DNA of 64,000 bases from Frankia sp. QA3. Lineage in GTDB: Bacteria > Actinomycetota > Actinomycetes > Frankiales > Frankiaceae. The notes beneath the pieces are model-generated. The model had not been told where the DNA came from and did not search any database. It saw only the letters and a program-made list of their open reading frames with translations. The stretch is from contig NZ_CM001489.1 of the NCBI RefSeq assembly GCF_000262465.1, positions 2,476,597-2,540,596 of the forward strand, in the 5' to 3' direction. The translations under genes and the position numbers were made by a program. Shown here piece by piece: positions 52,101 to 60,588 of the stretch (its first letter is position 1; each line of letters opens with the position of its first letter).

Positions 52101-52599
52101 CCGTTTCCTCATCGGCTACTCGGCCGGGGGCGTCCTCGCCGCCGCCACCGCCCTTGCCCTGCAGGCCCGAGGCGAATCCGTCGACGGCCTGGTCCTGCTC
52201 GATTCGGCACCTCCCTCCGGGCGCACCCCGGCCACCGACGACGACGTGGCACAGACGGTCCAGGAGGTCCTCGACGACCCGCGTCTCACGGCGCACGTCC
52301 ACCAGACGGGTGCCGACCGCGTCGCCGACACTGTCGCCCGCTACGCCCGCTGGTACGCCGAGGCGCCCCTGGACGGAACGATCCGCTGTGACCTGCTGCT
52401 GCTCACCGCCTCCGACGGCCACCCCGGCGATGTCACCGGATGGCAGGCCCTCACCACCGGAGACGTCCGTGTCCAGCCCGCCGACGGCAGCCACGCGGAC
52501 CTCCTCTCCGGCACCCACGCGGTCACCAACGCCGGCCCGGTCCGGGCCTGGTTCGCCCAGCGGGCCTGGCTGAACGCACCGCGAGCTGCGGGGTGTTGA
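49144..52599 (+). CDS. Nonribosomal peptide synthetase, A(methyltransferase)-T-TE
   Basis: 1151 residues; its GTG overlaps the stop of the first NRPS. The adenylation domain is interrupted between motifs A2 (LLAVLKAGGAYVPL) and A3 (YVIQTSGSTGVPKS, ~468) by a ~290-residue SAM methyltransferase (MLEIGCGTGITLTG, ~236). After it come A5 IYGPTEATDI, A8 and A10 TPNGKIDRNA. The carrier has VAGGHSLGAA (~864), and the thioesterase (from ~905) has FLIGYSAGGVLAAA. In characterised cases an A2/A3 insertion methylates side chains (TioN-like) and A8/A9 insertions methylate the backbone amine. Specificity residues read by eye are D-A-K-N-L-G-I-D-I, unassigned. It should add a methylated residue and release a dipeptide or cyclised product. 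Confidence 0.93.
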   Translation: MKLSDVALWESDDEAAGAEHDTNDTVRPFPHDRTVGDLFTEQATATPDAVAVVDGSARRTYAELAADADRLAGFLVDQGVGPGVHVGVLLRRSYPLVVALLAVLKAGGAYVPLNPELPDARLYALVGDTAPRVLISERSLITTFNDLFWNSPATSGAICVDSFGVLGELEPAGARMSLELWNYVADHADDPVAANGWRSPYTGARLSDATLDRYVRATANKIAAYLSPDATMLEIGCGTGITLTGLAPLVGRYVGIDPSAGVLRWARRAREANALDNVSLYELAALDLDELPVESAGPFDIVVFNSVVQSFGGLNYLRTVLGEAIARVGDRGAVYLGHVWDAARREEFLATVAARHRPEHGGRPLSAADALFIPAAFFEDLPHHFPELVRVEITPMAFHNAELTTFAYDVLLHVDRTASRTATASAASATTATATATADKRQYDRRALDVRPATPVDDRHSPDAAAYVIQTSGSTGVPKSVEVGMRSLVNLLWWYTDACAIGPGTRVLQVITCGFDASIKNYLAPLISGAAVVLAPDTAYDPRALLDLVAREQVTVLNPGVPAAVYPLVDLAAADGFRPLRSLRHLALGGETPDLTRLRPWLEAGECRAILLNIYGPTEATDISCAARIDPARAVADSSPVPIGRPIPNVRAYVLDSRLIEQPPGVVGELCLAGVGLAKGYVGDPALTAEKFTTASPSLPGERLYRTGDLARRLPTGDLVVVGRADAQVKLLGHRIELGEVEQCLRALPGVREAAAVLRPAPGTDELRLCGYVIPEPGEEPDALSLRAALGRGLPAAAVPSDVVVVDSWPRTPNGKIDRNALPAPEQARRAAARPPRTATERVLLPLWREVLADDAVSLDENFFVAGGHSLGAALLAIRIREVLRRDVSIIDVYHAQTAAALARLIDQRPAADSPLKLLADGDGATVYCFPPIAGYAWTMAGFAQHLGLRVYGFDFPDAADAADADTADPAATAAGLIAATRTSGPRFLIGYSAGGVLAAATALALQARGESVDGLVLLDSAPPSGRTPATDDDVAQTVQEVLDDPRLTAHVHQTGADRVADTVARYARWYAEAPLDGTIRCDLLLLTASDGHPGDVTGWQALTTGDVRVQPADGSHADLLSGTHAVTNAGPVRAWFAQRAWLNAPRAAGC

Positions 52600-52634
52600 C
52601 CGGCTGTGCAGAGGGCTTCGCATAATGGCTGCCT

Positions 52635-54881
52635 GTGACCATTGCCCGTTCTTCCGCTGATGCCGCGCGACAGACGGTGGTGGAGGGGGTGTTGGAACGG
52701 ATCACCTTCGTCAGCGAGGAGACCGGCTACACCATCGCCCGTCTGGCCACCGAGCGGTCCGGCCCGGACCTGCTGACGGTAGTCGGTCCGCTGCTGGGCG
52801 CGCAGATCGGGGAGAGTCTGCGGCTGACCGGGCAGTGGGGTAGCCATCCCAAGTACGGCAGGCAGTTCCAGGTGCACTCCTACACCACGGTGCTGCCGGC
52901 CACGATCCAGGGCATTCGCCGTTACCTCGGCTCGGGGCTGATCAAGGGGATCGGGCCGATGATGGCCGACCGGATGGTCTCGCACTTCGACACCGACATC
53001 CTGCGGATCATCGAGGAGGAGCCGGCGCGGCTGATCGAGGTGCATGGGTTGGGACCCAAACGCACCAAGAGGATCGCCGCCGCGTGGGAGGAACAGAAGG
53101 CGATCAAGGAGGTGATGGTGTTCCTGCAGGGGGTGGGGGTGTCCACCTCCCTGGCGGTGAAGATCTACAAGAAGTACGGGGACGCCTCCATCGGCGTGGT
53201 CCGCACCGAGCCCTACCGACTCGCCTCCGATGTGTGGGGAATCGGGTTCAAGACCGCCGACACCATCGCCCAGGCGGTCGGCATCCCCCACGACAGCCCC
53301 GAACGGATCAAGGCCGGGTTGCAGTACACCCTGTCGCAGGCCGCCGATGACGGGCACTGCTTCCTACCCGCACCGAACCTGATCACCGAGGCCGCGAAGA
53401 TCCTGGAGGTCGAGCGGGAGCTGATCGGCCCATGCCTGGACCAGCTCGCCGCCGACGAGGGCGTGATCCGCGAAGGGGTCCCGGCCGCAGACGCCACTGT
53501 CCCAGCGGTCTATCTGGTGGCGTTCCACCGGGCGGAGACCTCCCTCGCCGGCGGGCTGTTGCACCTGCTCCACGCCGGCCAGGAACGGTTGGCGTCGTTC
53601 GTGGACGTGGACTGGGACAAGGCGCTGAGCTGGCTACGGGGCCGGACCGGTCAGGACCTGGCCGACGAACAGGCAGAGGCGGTCAAGCTCGCGCTCACCC
53701 GCAAGGTTGCGGTGCTCACCGGTGGGCCTGGTTGCGGCAAGAGCTTCACCGTCCGTTCGGTGGTGGAGCTTGCCCGGGCCAAGAAGGCCACCGTGGTGCT
53801 GGTCGCGCCGACCGGGCGGGCCGCGAAACGGCTGGCTGAACTCACCGGCCATGAGGCCTCCACCGTCCACCGGCTGCTGGAACTGCAACCCGGCGGCGAC
53901 CCCAGATATGACCGCGACAATCCGCTGGACGCCGATCTGGTGGTGGTGGACGAGTCCTCGATGATGGACGTCGTCCTGGCCAACAAGCTGGTGAGAGCGG
54001 TCGCGCCGGGAGCACATCTGCTGCTGGTCGGCGACGTCGACCAGCTTCCCTCCGTCGGCGCCGGAGAAGTCCTGCGCGACCTGCTCGCCGCCGACACCAT
54101 CCCCAGGGTCCGGCTGACCAGGATCTTCCGGCAGGCGCAGCAGTCCGGCATCGTGGTCAACGCCCACCGCATCAACGCCGGAACACCACCGCAACTGAAC
54201 GGTTTCGGTGATTTCTTCTGGTTTACCTGCGAGCCGGCCGAGGACTCCGGTCTGCATCCGGCGGAGGAGACCGCCAAACTGGTGGTGGACATCGTCGCCC
54301 ACCGCATCCCGAAACGCTTCGGACTTGATCCCCGCCGCGACGTTCAGGTACTGGCGCCGATGCACCGCGGACCGGCCGGGGCCGGTAACCTCAACATCCT
54401 GCTGCAGGAAACCCTCACCCCCGCACGGGAAGACGTTCCCGAGCGCCGCTACGGGGGGCGGGTGTTCCGGGTCGGCGACAAGGTCACCCAGCTTCGTAAC
54501 AACTACGAGAAGGGTAAGGCCGGGGTTTTCAACGGCACCCTCGGCGTCGTCACCGGCATCAACTCCGAGGAACAGGCGCTGACCGTGCTCTCCGACGAAG
54601 ACGAAAGTCTCGTCTACGATTTCTCCGAACTCGATGAACTCGCCCATGCCTACGCCGTCACCATCCATCGTTCCCAAGGCAGCGAATACCCTGCCGTCGT
54701 GCTTCCACTCACCACCTCGTCGTGGATGATGCTGCAACGCAACCTCCTCTACACCGGGGTTACCCGCGCCAAGAAACTTGTTGTTCTGGTCGGCTCCCGC
54801 AAGGCGCTGGCGGTTGCGGTCCGGACCCCGGGAGCCGGGCGTCGTCACACTGCCCTCACCCACCGCGTCGCCCTGTCGTGA
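52635..54881 (+). CDS. recD2: RecD2-type helicase (RecD/TraA family, SF1B)
   Basis: 748 residues from a GTG. The N-terminal ~330 residues hold the RecD2 OB-like and helix-hairpin-helix region (LERITFVSEETGYTIARL, GSGLIKGIGPMMADRMV, IEVHGLGPKRTKRI). The helicase core has Walker A TGGPGCGKSFTV, VVVDESSMMDVVLANKLV, LLVGDVDQLPSVGAGEVL, and the C-terminal AYAVTIHRSQGSEYPAVVLP and LLYTGVTRAKKLVVL. These are 5'-3' DNA helicases of repair, working without RecBC. It starts 36 bases after the NRPS stop; no biosynthetic role is apparent. A fragmentary IS6 end begins about 30 bases after its stop, so it may have travelled with the cluster. Confidence 0.92.
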   Translation: MTIARSSADAARQTVVEGVLERITFVSEETGYTIARLATERSGPDLLTVVGPLLGAQIGESLRLTGQWGSHPKYGRQFQVHSYTTVLPATIQGIRRYLGSGLIKGIGPMMADRMVSHFDTDILRIIEEEPARLIEVHGLGPKRTKRIAAAWEEQKAIKEVMVFLQGVGVSTSLAVKIYKKYGDASIGVVRTEPYRLASDVWGIGFKTADTIAQAVGIPHDSPERIKAGLQYTLSQAADDGHCFLPAPNLITEAAKILEVERELIGPCLDQLAADEGVIREGVPAADATVPAVYLVAFHRAETSLAGGLLHLLHAGQERLASFVDVDWDKALSWLRGRTGQDLADEQAEAVKLALTRKVAVLTGGPGCGKSFTVRSVVELARAKKATVVLVAPTGRAAKRLAELTGHEASTVHRLLELQPGGDPRYDRDNPLDADLVVVDESSMMDVVLANKLVRAVAPGAHLLLVGDVDQLPSVGAGEVLRDLLAADTIPRVRLTRIFRQAQQSGIVVNAHRINAGTPPQLNGFGDFFWFTCEPAEDSGLHPAEETAKLVVDIVAHRIPKRFGLDPRRDVQVLAPMHRGPAGAGNLNILLQETLTPAREDVPERRYGGRVFRVGDKVTQLRNNYEKGKAGVFNGTLGVVTGINSEEQALTVLSDEDESLVYDFSELDELAHAYAVTIHRSQGSEYPAVVLPLTTSSWMMLQRNLLYTGVTRAKKLVVLVGSRKALAVAVRTPGAGRRHTALTHRVALS

Positions 54882-54912
54882 GAGCCCCAGTGGAGCCACG
54901 AGGCCCTGCGGA

Positions 54913-55038
54913 CAGCCGCACGCGCGGGTCAGCGTCGACGCCGAGTTCGTCGTGCCCGCGGCGGATGTTCTGGACCAGCGCATGCCCCGAGCTGATCGTC
55001 CGGGCGGAACGCAGCCGTTTCAGCCCGCGCATCGGGCG
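54913..55038 (-). mobile_element. IS6-family transposase, C-terminal fragment
   Basis: Minus-strand codons read MRGLKRLRSARTISSGHALV and QNIRRGHDELGVDADPRVRL, matching the C-terminus of actinobacterial IS6-type transposases (family form: RGLKxxRSARxxxAGHAFVQNxRRGHYEL). The final ~10 residues and terminal repeat are lost, and the N-terminal part is absent. It is in the same orientation as the IS6 5' fragment at 41667-41802 on the other side of the NRPS cluster. Confidence 0.65.
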
Positions 55039-55049
55039 GAGGCGGGCCC

Positions 55050-55397
55050 TCAGCCGGCAGCGGACGCGACGACGTCGACCAGACCGCTCACGCCGTCCGC
55101 CTCGTACCGGCCGATCCACAGATCGACCGTCGGCCGGGACACTCCCGCCAACGCCGCGATCCGCCTCTTCGGAAGGCCGTCGGCATGCCACAACACGATC
55201 CGCGCCCGCGTCGCCACGTTCGCCGGGGTATCGCGACCGTTCACCAGCCCGGACAACTCTGCCCGCCGTTCCGTCACCAACTCCAGAAAATCATTCCACC
55301 CGACTCGATCGAGTAAAGAAAACAGGCTCACGAGACACTGGTCCCGGCGAGTTCCTCCCGGGACCGACACCTTTGTTCCCGCGAAGGCTACGATCAC
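55050..55397 (-). pseudogene. IS630-like transposase, N-terminal helix-turn-helix fragment
   Basis: The last half of this 115-codon frame reads RARIVLWHADGLPKRRIAAL and AGVSRPTVDLWIGRYEADGV, continuing SGLVD. This is the N-terminal helix-turn-helix of IS630/Tc1-type transposases. No DDE domain follows: the frame stops within 12 codons, just before the IS6 fragment. The first ~45 codons may be original sequence or upstream DNA. Confidence 0.6.
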
Positions 55398-55438
55398 AGC
55401 TGTCAGTGCCCAACACTGGATGGTCTACGGGGGCGCAC

Positions 55439-55780
55439 ATGTCACGTCGACGAGTTGGGGCGGTGGGCGGCGGCGTCACCTTCGTGATGGCAGGCGCGGC
55501 GGGGGCGGCAGGTGGTCAGCTGGGTGACAAGGCACTGTGGGCGTGGGTATGCCTGCTGGTTGCGCTGCTTGTCGGCGGGGTGGCCACGTCCTGGGTGGCA
55601 TGGCGGACCACGGATGCCGATCCTGTGCGACCGTCGGGCGACACAGGTCCGGATGGTCCGCCCTCACCGGATGGTCCGCGGATGGGCGATGTGCGGGTGG
55701 GTGACATCGTGGCGCCCGGCGGTCAGGCTGCGGGGATTAACTACGGGCAGTTAATCCAAGGCCAGGGCGGCCATTCATGA
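55439..55780 (+). CDS. Small membrane protein coupled to STAND NTPase
   Basis: 113 residues from an ATG with GGGGG five bases upstream; the frame open back to 54722 is rejected because it runs through transposon debris. A Gly/Ala-rich hydrophobic stretch lies at ~7-27 and a clear membrane helix at ~30-52 (ALWAWVCLLVALLVGGVATS). A Pro/Asp-rich cytoplasmic or outer tail follows, ending in VGDIVAPGGQAAGINYG. The STAND protein encoded next has VGDVSAPGGGQGIGVNYG near its own N-terminus. The stop overlaps that gene's ATG (ATGA), so the two are co-translated. I know no family for it. The shared motif suggests the two proteins associate, possibly with this one as the membrane effector. Confidence 0.65.
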   Translation: MSRRRVGAVGGGVTFVMAGAAGAAGGQLGDKALWAWVCLLVALLVGGVATSWVAWRTTDADPVRPSGDTGPDGPPSPDGPRMGDVRVGDIVAPGGQAAGINYGQLIQGQGGHS

Positions 55781-58700
55781 ACCACAAGCCCGAGGTGACT
55801 CCCGCGGTTCCCGGTGCTGCGTCGTTATCCGACGACAAGGTTCGCGTCATGGTAGGTGATGTGTCCGCGCCTGGCGGCGGGCAAGGGATCGGCGTCAACT
55901 ACGGTACCGCCCTGCACCAGTATTTCCAGGGCTCGTTACGGTTACTGCGGCAGGCGACGATCGCCCTCGATCCATTACCGGGCGATCTACGCTTGGTTAG
56001 TCCGGAGGATCCGGATAATCCTGTGGGCCTCTTCCAGGGCAGGACTCAGCTGATCGAGAAGATCGACGCTTTCCTCGCCCTGTGCGTACAGCGTCGGCGC
56101 GGTGGTTTCCTCCTGGTCGAGGCCGAGGCGGGAATGGGAAAGTCGGCGCTGGCGGCCTACCTGGCGTTCACAAGGGCGTGGCCGGCGCACTTCACCCGGC
56201 TTGCTGACGGCCGCGTGCCGGAAGCGGCCCGGCGGAACCTGGCCGCCCAGCTCATCGCCCGGTGGAAGCTGCAGGACGCGGCACCGGGTGGGATGCTCCC
56301 GGAGAACTCGGAAAGTACCGGGTGGTTGCATGGTCGGTTGTGTGATGCAGCTAGAGCACGAGACCGAGGCGAGCCGGGGGCGGCGGTGGTGCTGCTCGTC
56401 GATGGGCTGGATGAAGCGCCTCTCGCCGCAGGTGGCGATCTGCCGTTGGGCCTACCACCGAACCTGCCGGCGGGCACGGTGATCGTCGCGACGACACGGC
56501 CGAAGTCGGTACCGATCCCAGTGGGGTCGAGGGTGGTGGAACGGATCGACGTGGAGAGCGAGGCGAACCGGTCCGATCTGCTGGCCTATCTGACCTCGGT
56601 CACCGCACGCGATCCGTATCTGGCTGGCCCCCTGGCCAGAGCCGGGACGGATCCAAGCCGGTTCTGCCGGACCTTGTTGCATCGGTCGGGAGGCGTGTGG
56701 ATCTACGCTCTGTCCGTCCTCGACCAGATTCGTGATCAAGGCTGGTCGCCCGACGAGGTTGATCGGCTGCCCATCGGGTTGGCGGCGTACTACGCGGACA
56801 ATATGCGCCGCTGGCGGGATGAACTCGGTGAGGACGGCTGGGAAACCGTCGGGTTACCGGTTCTGGCAACGCTCGCCGCGATCCGGGAACCCACCTCCGC
56901 AGCGAAGATCGCCGCCTGGTCCGATGTTCCTCCGGGTAAGGCGCGCGGCGTTTTGCGGGAGATGATGAAACCGTTCCTTGCAGTGCGCCGGGGCGGTGAT
57001 CCCGATCTGTACTTCCCACGACATCAAAGCCTGCGCGAATTCTGCGAAGGCACGACTCTGCTCGACCACGATGTGGACCGGCTGCGGGAGCTGGCCTACG
57101 ATCTGGCCGCCGCGACCCGCGCAGCGCATCGCCGTATTTCCATGGCTCTGGAGCCCTCGAGCCCTGTCGGCCAGCGACGTTGGAACTCTGCAGACCATTA
57201 CGCGCAGACCTATCTTGCCGAGCATGCCGCTCTCAGTTACCGACTCGATGACCTGATTATGGATCCGGAGTTCGGAATCTTTGTCGGCATTTCCTCCCTG
57301 CTTCGTCAACGGCGGCATCTGACCGCAGAGCAGGCGACGAAGGCGCTCGCCGCGCTGGAACTCGCGGCTGGTCATGGCGAGGATCAGGCGTCGCGTCTTC
57401 GGTGGATCGAGGTGTCCGCCCGAAAGATGCGCGCCCACGCTCTTGCCGACAATGCCGCATCCCTCCTCGACAGATCATCATGGCGTGTCACACGAGCCAT
57501 GTGGAAAGGCAGCAGCCACCGCAACCTCACCGGCCATACCGGCGGGGTGCGCGCGTTGGCCGTGGTGCCGCTCACTGATGGCCGGGTGCTACTTGCCTCC
57601 GCCGGCGACGACGATTCCGTGCGGCTGTGGGATCCGACGAGCGGTACACAGATCAGTGAACTCACCGGCCATGCCGCCGCGGTGAATGCGCTGGCCGTGG
57701 TGCCCCTCGCCGATGGCCGGATACTACTTGCCTCCGCCGGCGACGACGATTCCGTGCGGCTGTGGGATCCGACGAGCGGTACACAGATCAGTGAACTCAC
57801 CGGGCCATGCCGCCGCGGTGAATGCGCTGGCCGTGGTGCCCCTCGCCGATGGCCGGATACTACTTGCCTCCGCCGGCAACGACGATTCCGTGCGGCTGTG
57901 GGATCCGACGAGCGGTACACAGATCAGTGAACTCACCGGCCACACTGGCATCGTGTTTGCGCTGGCTGTGGTGCCGCTTGCTGATGGCCGGGTGCTGCTT
58001 GCCTCCGCCGGCGACGACGATTCCGTGCGGTTATGGGATCCGGCTACTGGTGCGCGGACCGGTGAGATCACCGGCCATGCCGCCGCGGTGAATGCGCTGG
58101 CCGTGGTGCCTCTCGCCGATGGCCGGGTGCTGCTTGCCTCCGCCGGCGACGACGATTCCGTGCGGTTATGGGATCCAATGACCGGAACACGAACTCTCAT
58201 TCTCACTGGCCACGCTGGAGCAGTTCGCGCGTTGGCGGTGCTGCCGCTCGCTGACGGCGGCGTGGTGCTTGCCTCGGCGGATGACGACGATTCGGTGCGG
58301 CTATGGGACCCAACGGCCGGAACACTGATCGGCGAACTTTCCGGCCACACCGACTGGGTGCACGCGTTGGCGGTGGTGCCGCTCGCGGACAGCCGGGTGG
58401 TGCTTGCCTCGGCCGGCGACGACGATTCGGTGCGGCTGTGGGATCCAACCGCCGGAACATCGGAACTCGCCGGCCACACCGACGGAGTGAACGCGATGGC
58501 AGTTGCACCGCTTGCCGACGGCCGGGTGTTGCTTGCCTCCGCCGGTGCCGATCGGTCGGTGCGGCTGTGGGAGCCGACAACGGGCGCACAGATCAACGAA
58601 CTCACCGGCCACACCGGCGTGGTGTTCGCGTTGGCGGTGGTGCCACTTGCCGACGGCCGGGTGTTGCTTGCCTCCGCCGGTGCCGATCGGTCGGTGCGGC

Positions 58701-59275
58701 TGTGGGACCCGGCAACGGGCGCACAGATCAACGAACTCACCGGCCACACCGATGCCGTGAATGCACTGACCGTGGCACCGCTCGCCGACGGCCGGGTCCT
58801 GCTCGCCTCTGCCAGCGACGATCGGTCGGTGCGGCTGTGGGACCCGACAACGGGCGCACAGATCAACGAACTCACCGGCCACACCGGCGCGGTGTTCGCG
58901 TTGGCGGTGGTGCCACTCGCCGACGGCCGGGTCCTGCTCGCCTCCGGTGGTGCTGAGAATCCGGTGCGGTTGTGGGATCCGACTACCGGCGCGCAGACCG
59001 GCAAACTCCCTGGCCACACCGACTGGGTGTACGCATTGACGGTGGTGCCGCTCGCCGACGGAGGGCGACGGTTGACCTCCGCCGGTGCCGATCGGTCGGT
59101 GCGGCTGTGGGACCCGGCAACGGGCGCACAGATCAACGAACTCACCGGCCACACCGATGCCGTGAATGCACTGACCGTGGTACCGCTCGCCCACGACGGA
59201 GTGCTGCTCGCCTCCGCCGGTGACGACCGATCTGTCATTCTGTGGCAAGCGCCGGGGCTTGGCGCGGTCGCGTGA
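55777..59275 (+). CDS. STAND NTPase with WD40 repeats, interrupted by a one-base frameshift
   Basis: The first frame (55777-57930) encodes a short N-terminal region with VGDVSAPGGGQGIGVNYG, then a STAND NTPase: Walker A EAEAGMGKSAL (~117-126), Walker B VVLLVDGLDEA (~205), and a helical arm region to ~580. WD40 blades begin at 57527. At 57801-57804 a run has one extra G relative to the neighbouring repeats (CACCGGGCC against CACCGGCC). The frame then garbles and stops, while the second frame (57686-59275) continues the blades to the end. Corrected, the protein would be about 1165 residues with 13 blades. There is no recognisable effector domain. STAND/WD40 proteins resemble NLR immune receptors that oligomerise on sensing a ligand. 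Whether the frameshift is real, programmed or an assembly error is open. Confidence 0.85.
57527..59260 (+). repeat. 13 near-identical WD40-encoding DNA repeats (~135 bp)
   Basis: Each unit encodes GHTxxVxALAVVPLADGRVL and LASAGxDxSVRLWDPxTG plus a short tail. Units 2 and 3 are almost identical at DNA level, and several others share long identical stretches. This is far more alike than blades in ordinary WD40 proteins and implies recent duplication or gene conversion. Confidence 0.9.
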
Positions 59276-59359
59276 CGCCGACCCCTGGCGGTCCCCGCTG
59301 CGGTCGAGACGGTGCCGGTGGTACCGGCGCTGGCGGGATGGCCGCCGCCATGATGGCTT

Positions 59360-60220
59360 CTACGGCTTGCGTCCGACGGCCCCGTAGAAGCTGACCTGGG
59401 CGTCGGTGAGGTCGTTGGGGGTGTCGTCGTCGGGACGCCAGCGGTGCACGATCTGCAGGCCGGGATCGAGCAGGTCCAGGCCGTCGAAGAAACGGGCGAC
59501 GTCGGTGCGACCGCGTTGCTGGGCGGGAATGCCGCCGGCCCGGTAGGTGGCGGCAACCCTTTCCATGCCCTCGTCGTAGTCGGCGGTGGCATGGGTGAGG
59601 GTCAGATGGCTGCCCGCTGGCAGCGCCTGCAGGAGACGGCGCAGGATGGCGTGAGGGTCGTCGGAGTCGGGGAAGAAGTGGATCGTCGCGATCAGGGAGA
59701 GGGCCACCGGCCGGGTGAGGTCGAGGGTGGCGCGCAGCTCGGGAGCGTCGAGGATGCTCTCGGGGTCGTGCAGGTCGGCGTCGAGGTAGGCGGTACGCCC
59801 TTCGGGGGTGCTGGTGAGCAGGGCCCGGGCGTGGGTGAGCACGATCGGATCGTTGTCGGCGTAGACGACCCGGGCGTCCGGCGCGATGCCCTGGGCGGCC
59901 TCGTGCAGGTTCGGGCTGGTGGGGATGCCGGTGCCGATGTCGAGGAACTGGCGGATCCCGACCTGCGCGGCCAGATAACGGGTGGTTCGGATCATGAACG
60001 CCCGGTTCGCCTGAGCGGCGATGCGGGCGTTCGGGAACACGGCCAGGGTCCGCTCGGCCGCCTCCCGGTCGACCGGGAAGTGGTCCTTGCCCCCGAGGTA
60101 GTAGTCGTACATCCGGGCCGAATGCGGCTGGTCGGTCTGCAGGTCGACCGGGTTGCGCACGTCGGCCAAGGTCTTCCACCACGTCCCGACCTGCGTGCCG
60201 TGTGGATCCGCACTCGTCAC
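59360..60220 (-). CDS. SAM-dependent methyltransferase, DUF574 (PF04672) family
   Basis: 286 residues from a GTG at 60220. It has the actinomycete DUF574 signature: ARMYDYYLGGKDHFPVDREA, FLDIGTGIPTSPNLHE as the SAM-binding motif, RVVYADNDPIVLTHARALL, and LIATIHFFPDSDDPHAIL. The end reads QVSFYGAVGRKP. These are abundant paralogues in Streptomyces and Frankia; their substrates are unknown. It converges on the STAND gene and has no obvious partner. Confidence 0.9.
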   Translation of the reverse strand: MTSADPHGTQVGTWWKTLADVRNPVDLQTDQPHSARMYDYYLGGKDHFPVDREAAERTLAVFPNARIAAQANRAFMIRTTRYLAAQVGIRQFLDIGTGIPTSPNLHEAAQGIAPDARVVYADNDPIVLTHARALLTSTPEGRTAYLDADLHDPESILDAPELRATLDLTRPVALSLIATIHFFPDSDDPHAILRRLLQALPAGSHLTLTHATADYDEGMERVAATYRAGGIPAQQRGRTDVARFFDGLDLLDPGLQIVHRWRPDDDTPNDLTDAQVSFYGAVGRKP

Positions 60221-60588
60221 CCGCGACCAACCCCCTCACGTATCGGATGATCCTCGCGAATCATCCTAATGTAGCGACCCTATGAGATCGCGGCAGCGGT
60301 ACTCGGCCGGCTGGTCACCGCGGCGCGAGTAAGGCGCTGCGGACGGACCGCCCACAGCCGGCGGATTGATCAACACCGGTTGCTTCCGGGTGGCCCTCGC
60401 CCACCGCGCCGTGCCGGTAGGGCACGCCAACCGCGAGGCGGCTACCCCGGAAGCCATTTTCTGGTCAACGCCATCACCTCCGCGCGGCTGCGACGGCCGT
60501 GATCGGCGACGATGAAGCGGAAATAGCAGGTTCGACCCCGTCCAACTCGGTCAGCAACGCGGGTGCCGTCGGATGAACCGCCGCGAAT
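60221..60588. other. Gap without a recognisable gene
   Basis: About 370 bases between the DUF574 gene and the patatin gene. A 63-codon minus-strand frame (60266-60457) has no family likeness. The ~50 bases just upstream of the methyltransferase start (60240-60285) are G/C-poor and likely hold its promoter. Confidence 0.5.

Noticed and set aside
54722-55438. Long upstream extension of the small membrane protein
   Set aside because: The extra part overlaps the recD2 end and reads through IS6 and IS630 debris; the ATG at 55439 has its own ribosome binding site.
57686-59275. Second WD40 frame as an independent gene
   Set aside because: It begins inside a blade, has no ribosome binding site, and continues the repeat series exactly one base out of phase with the STAND gene, so it is the 3' part of that gene.
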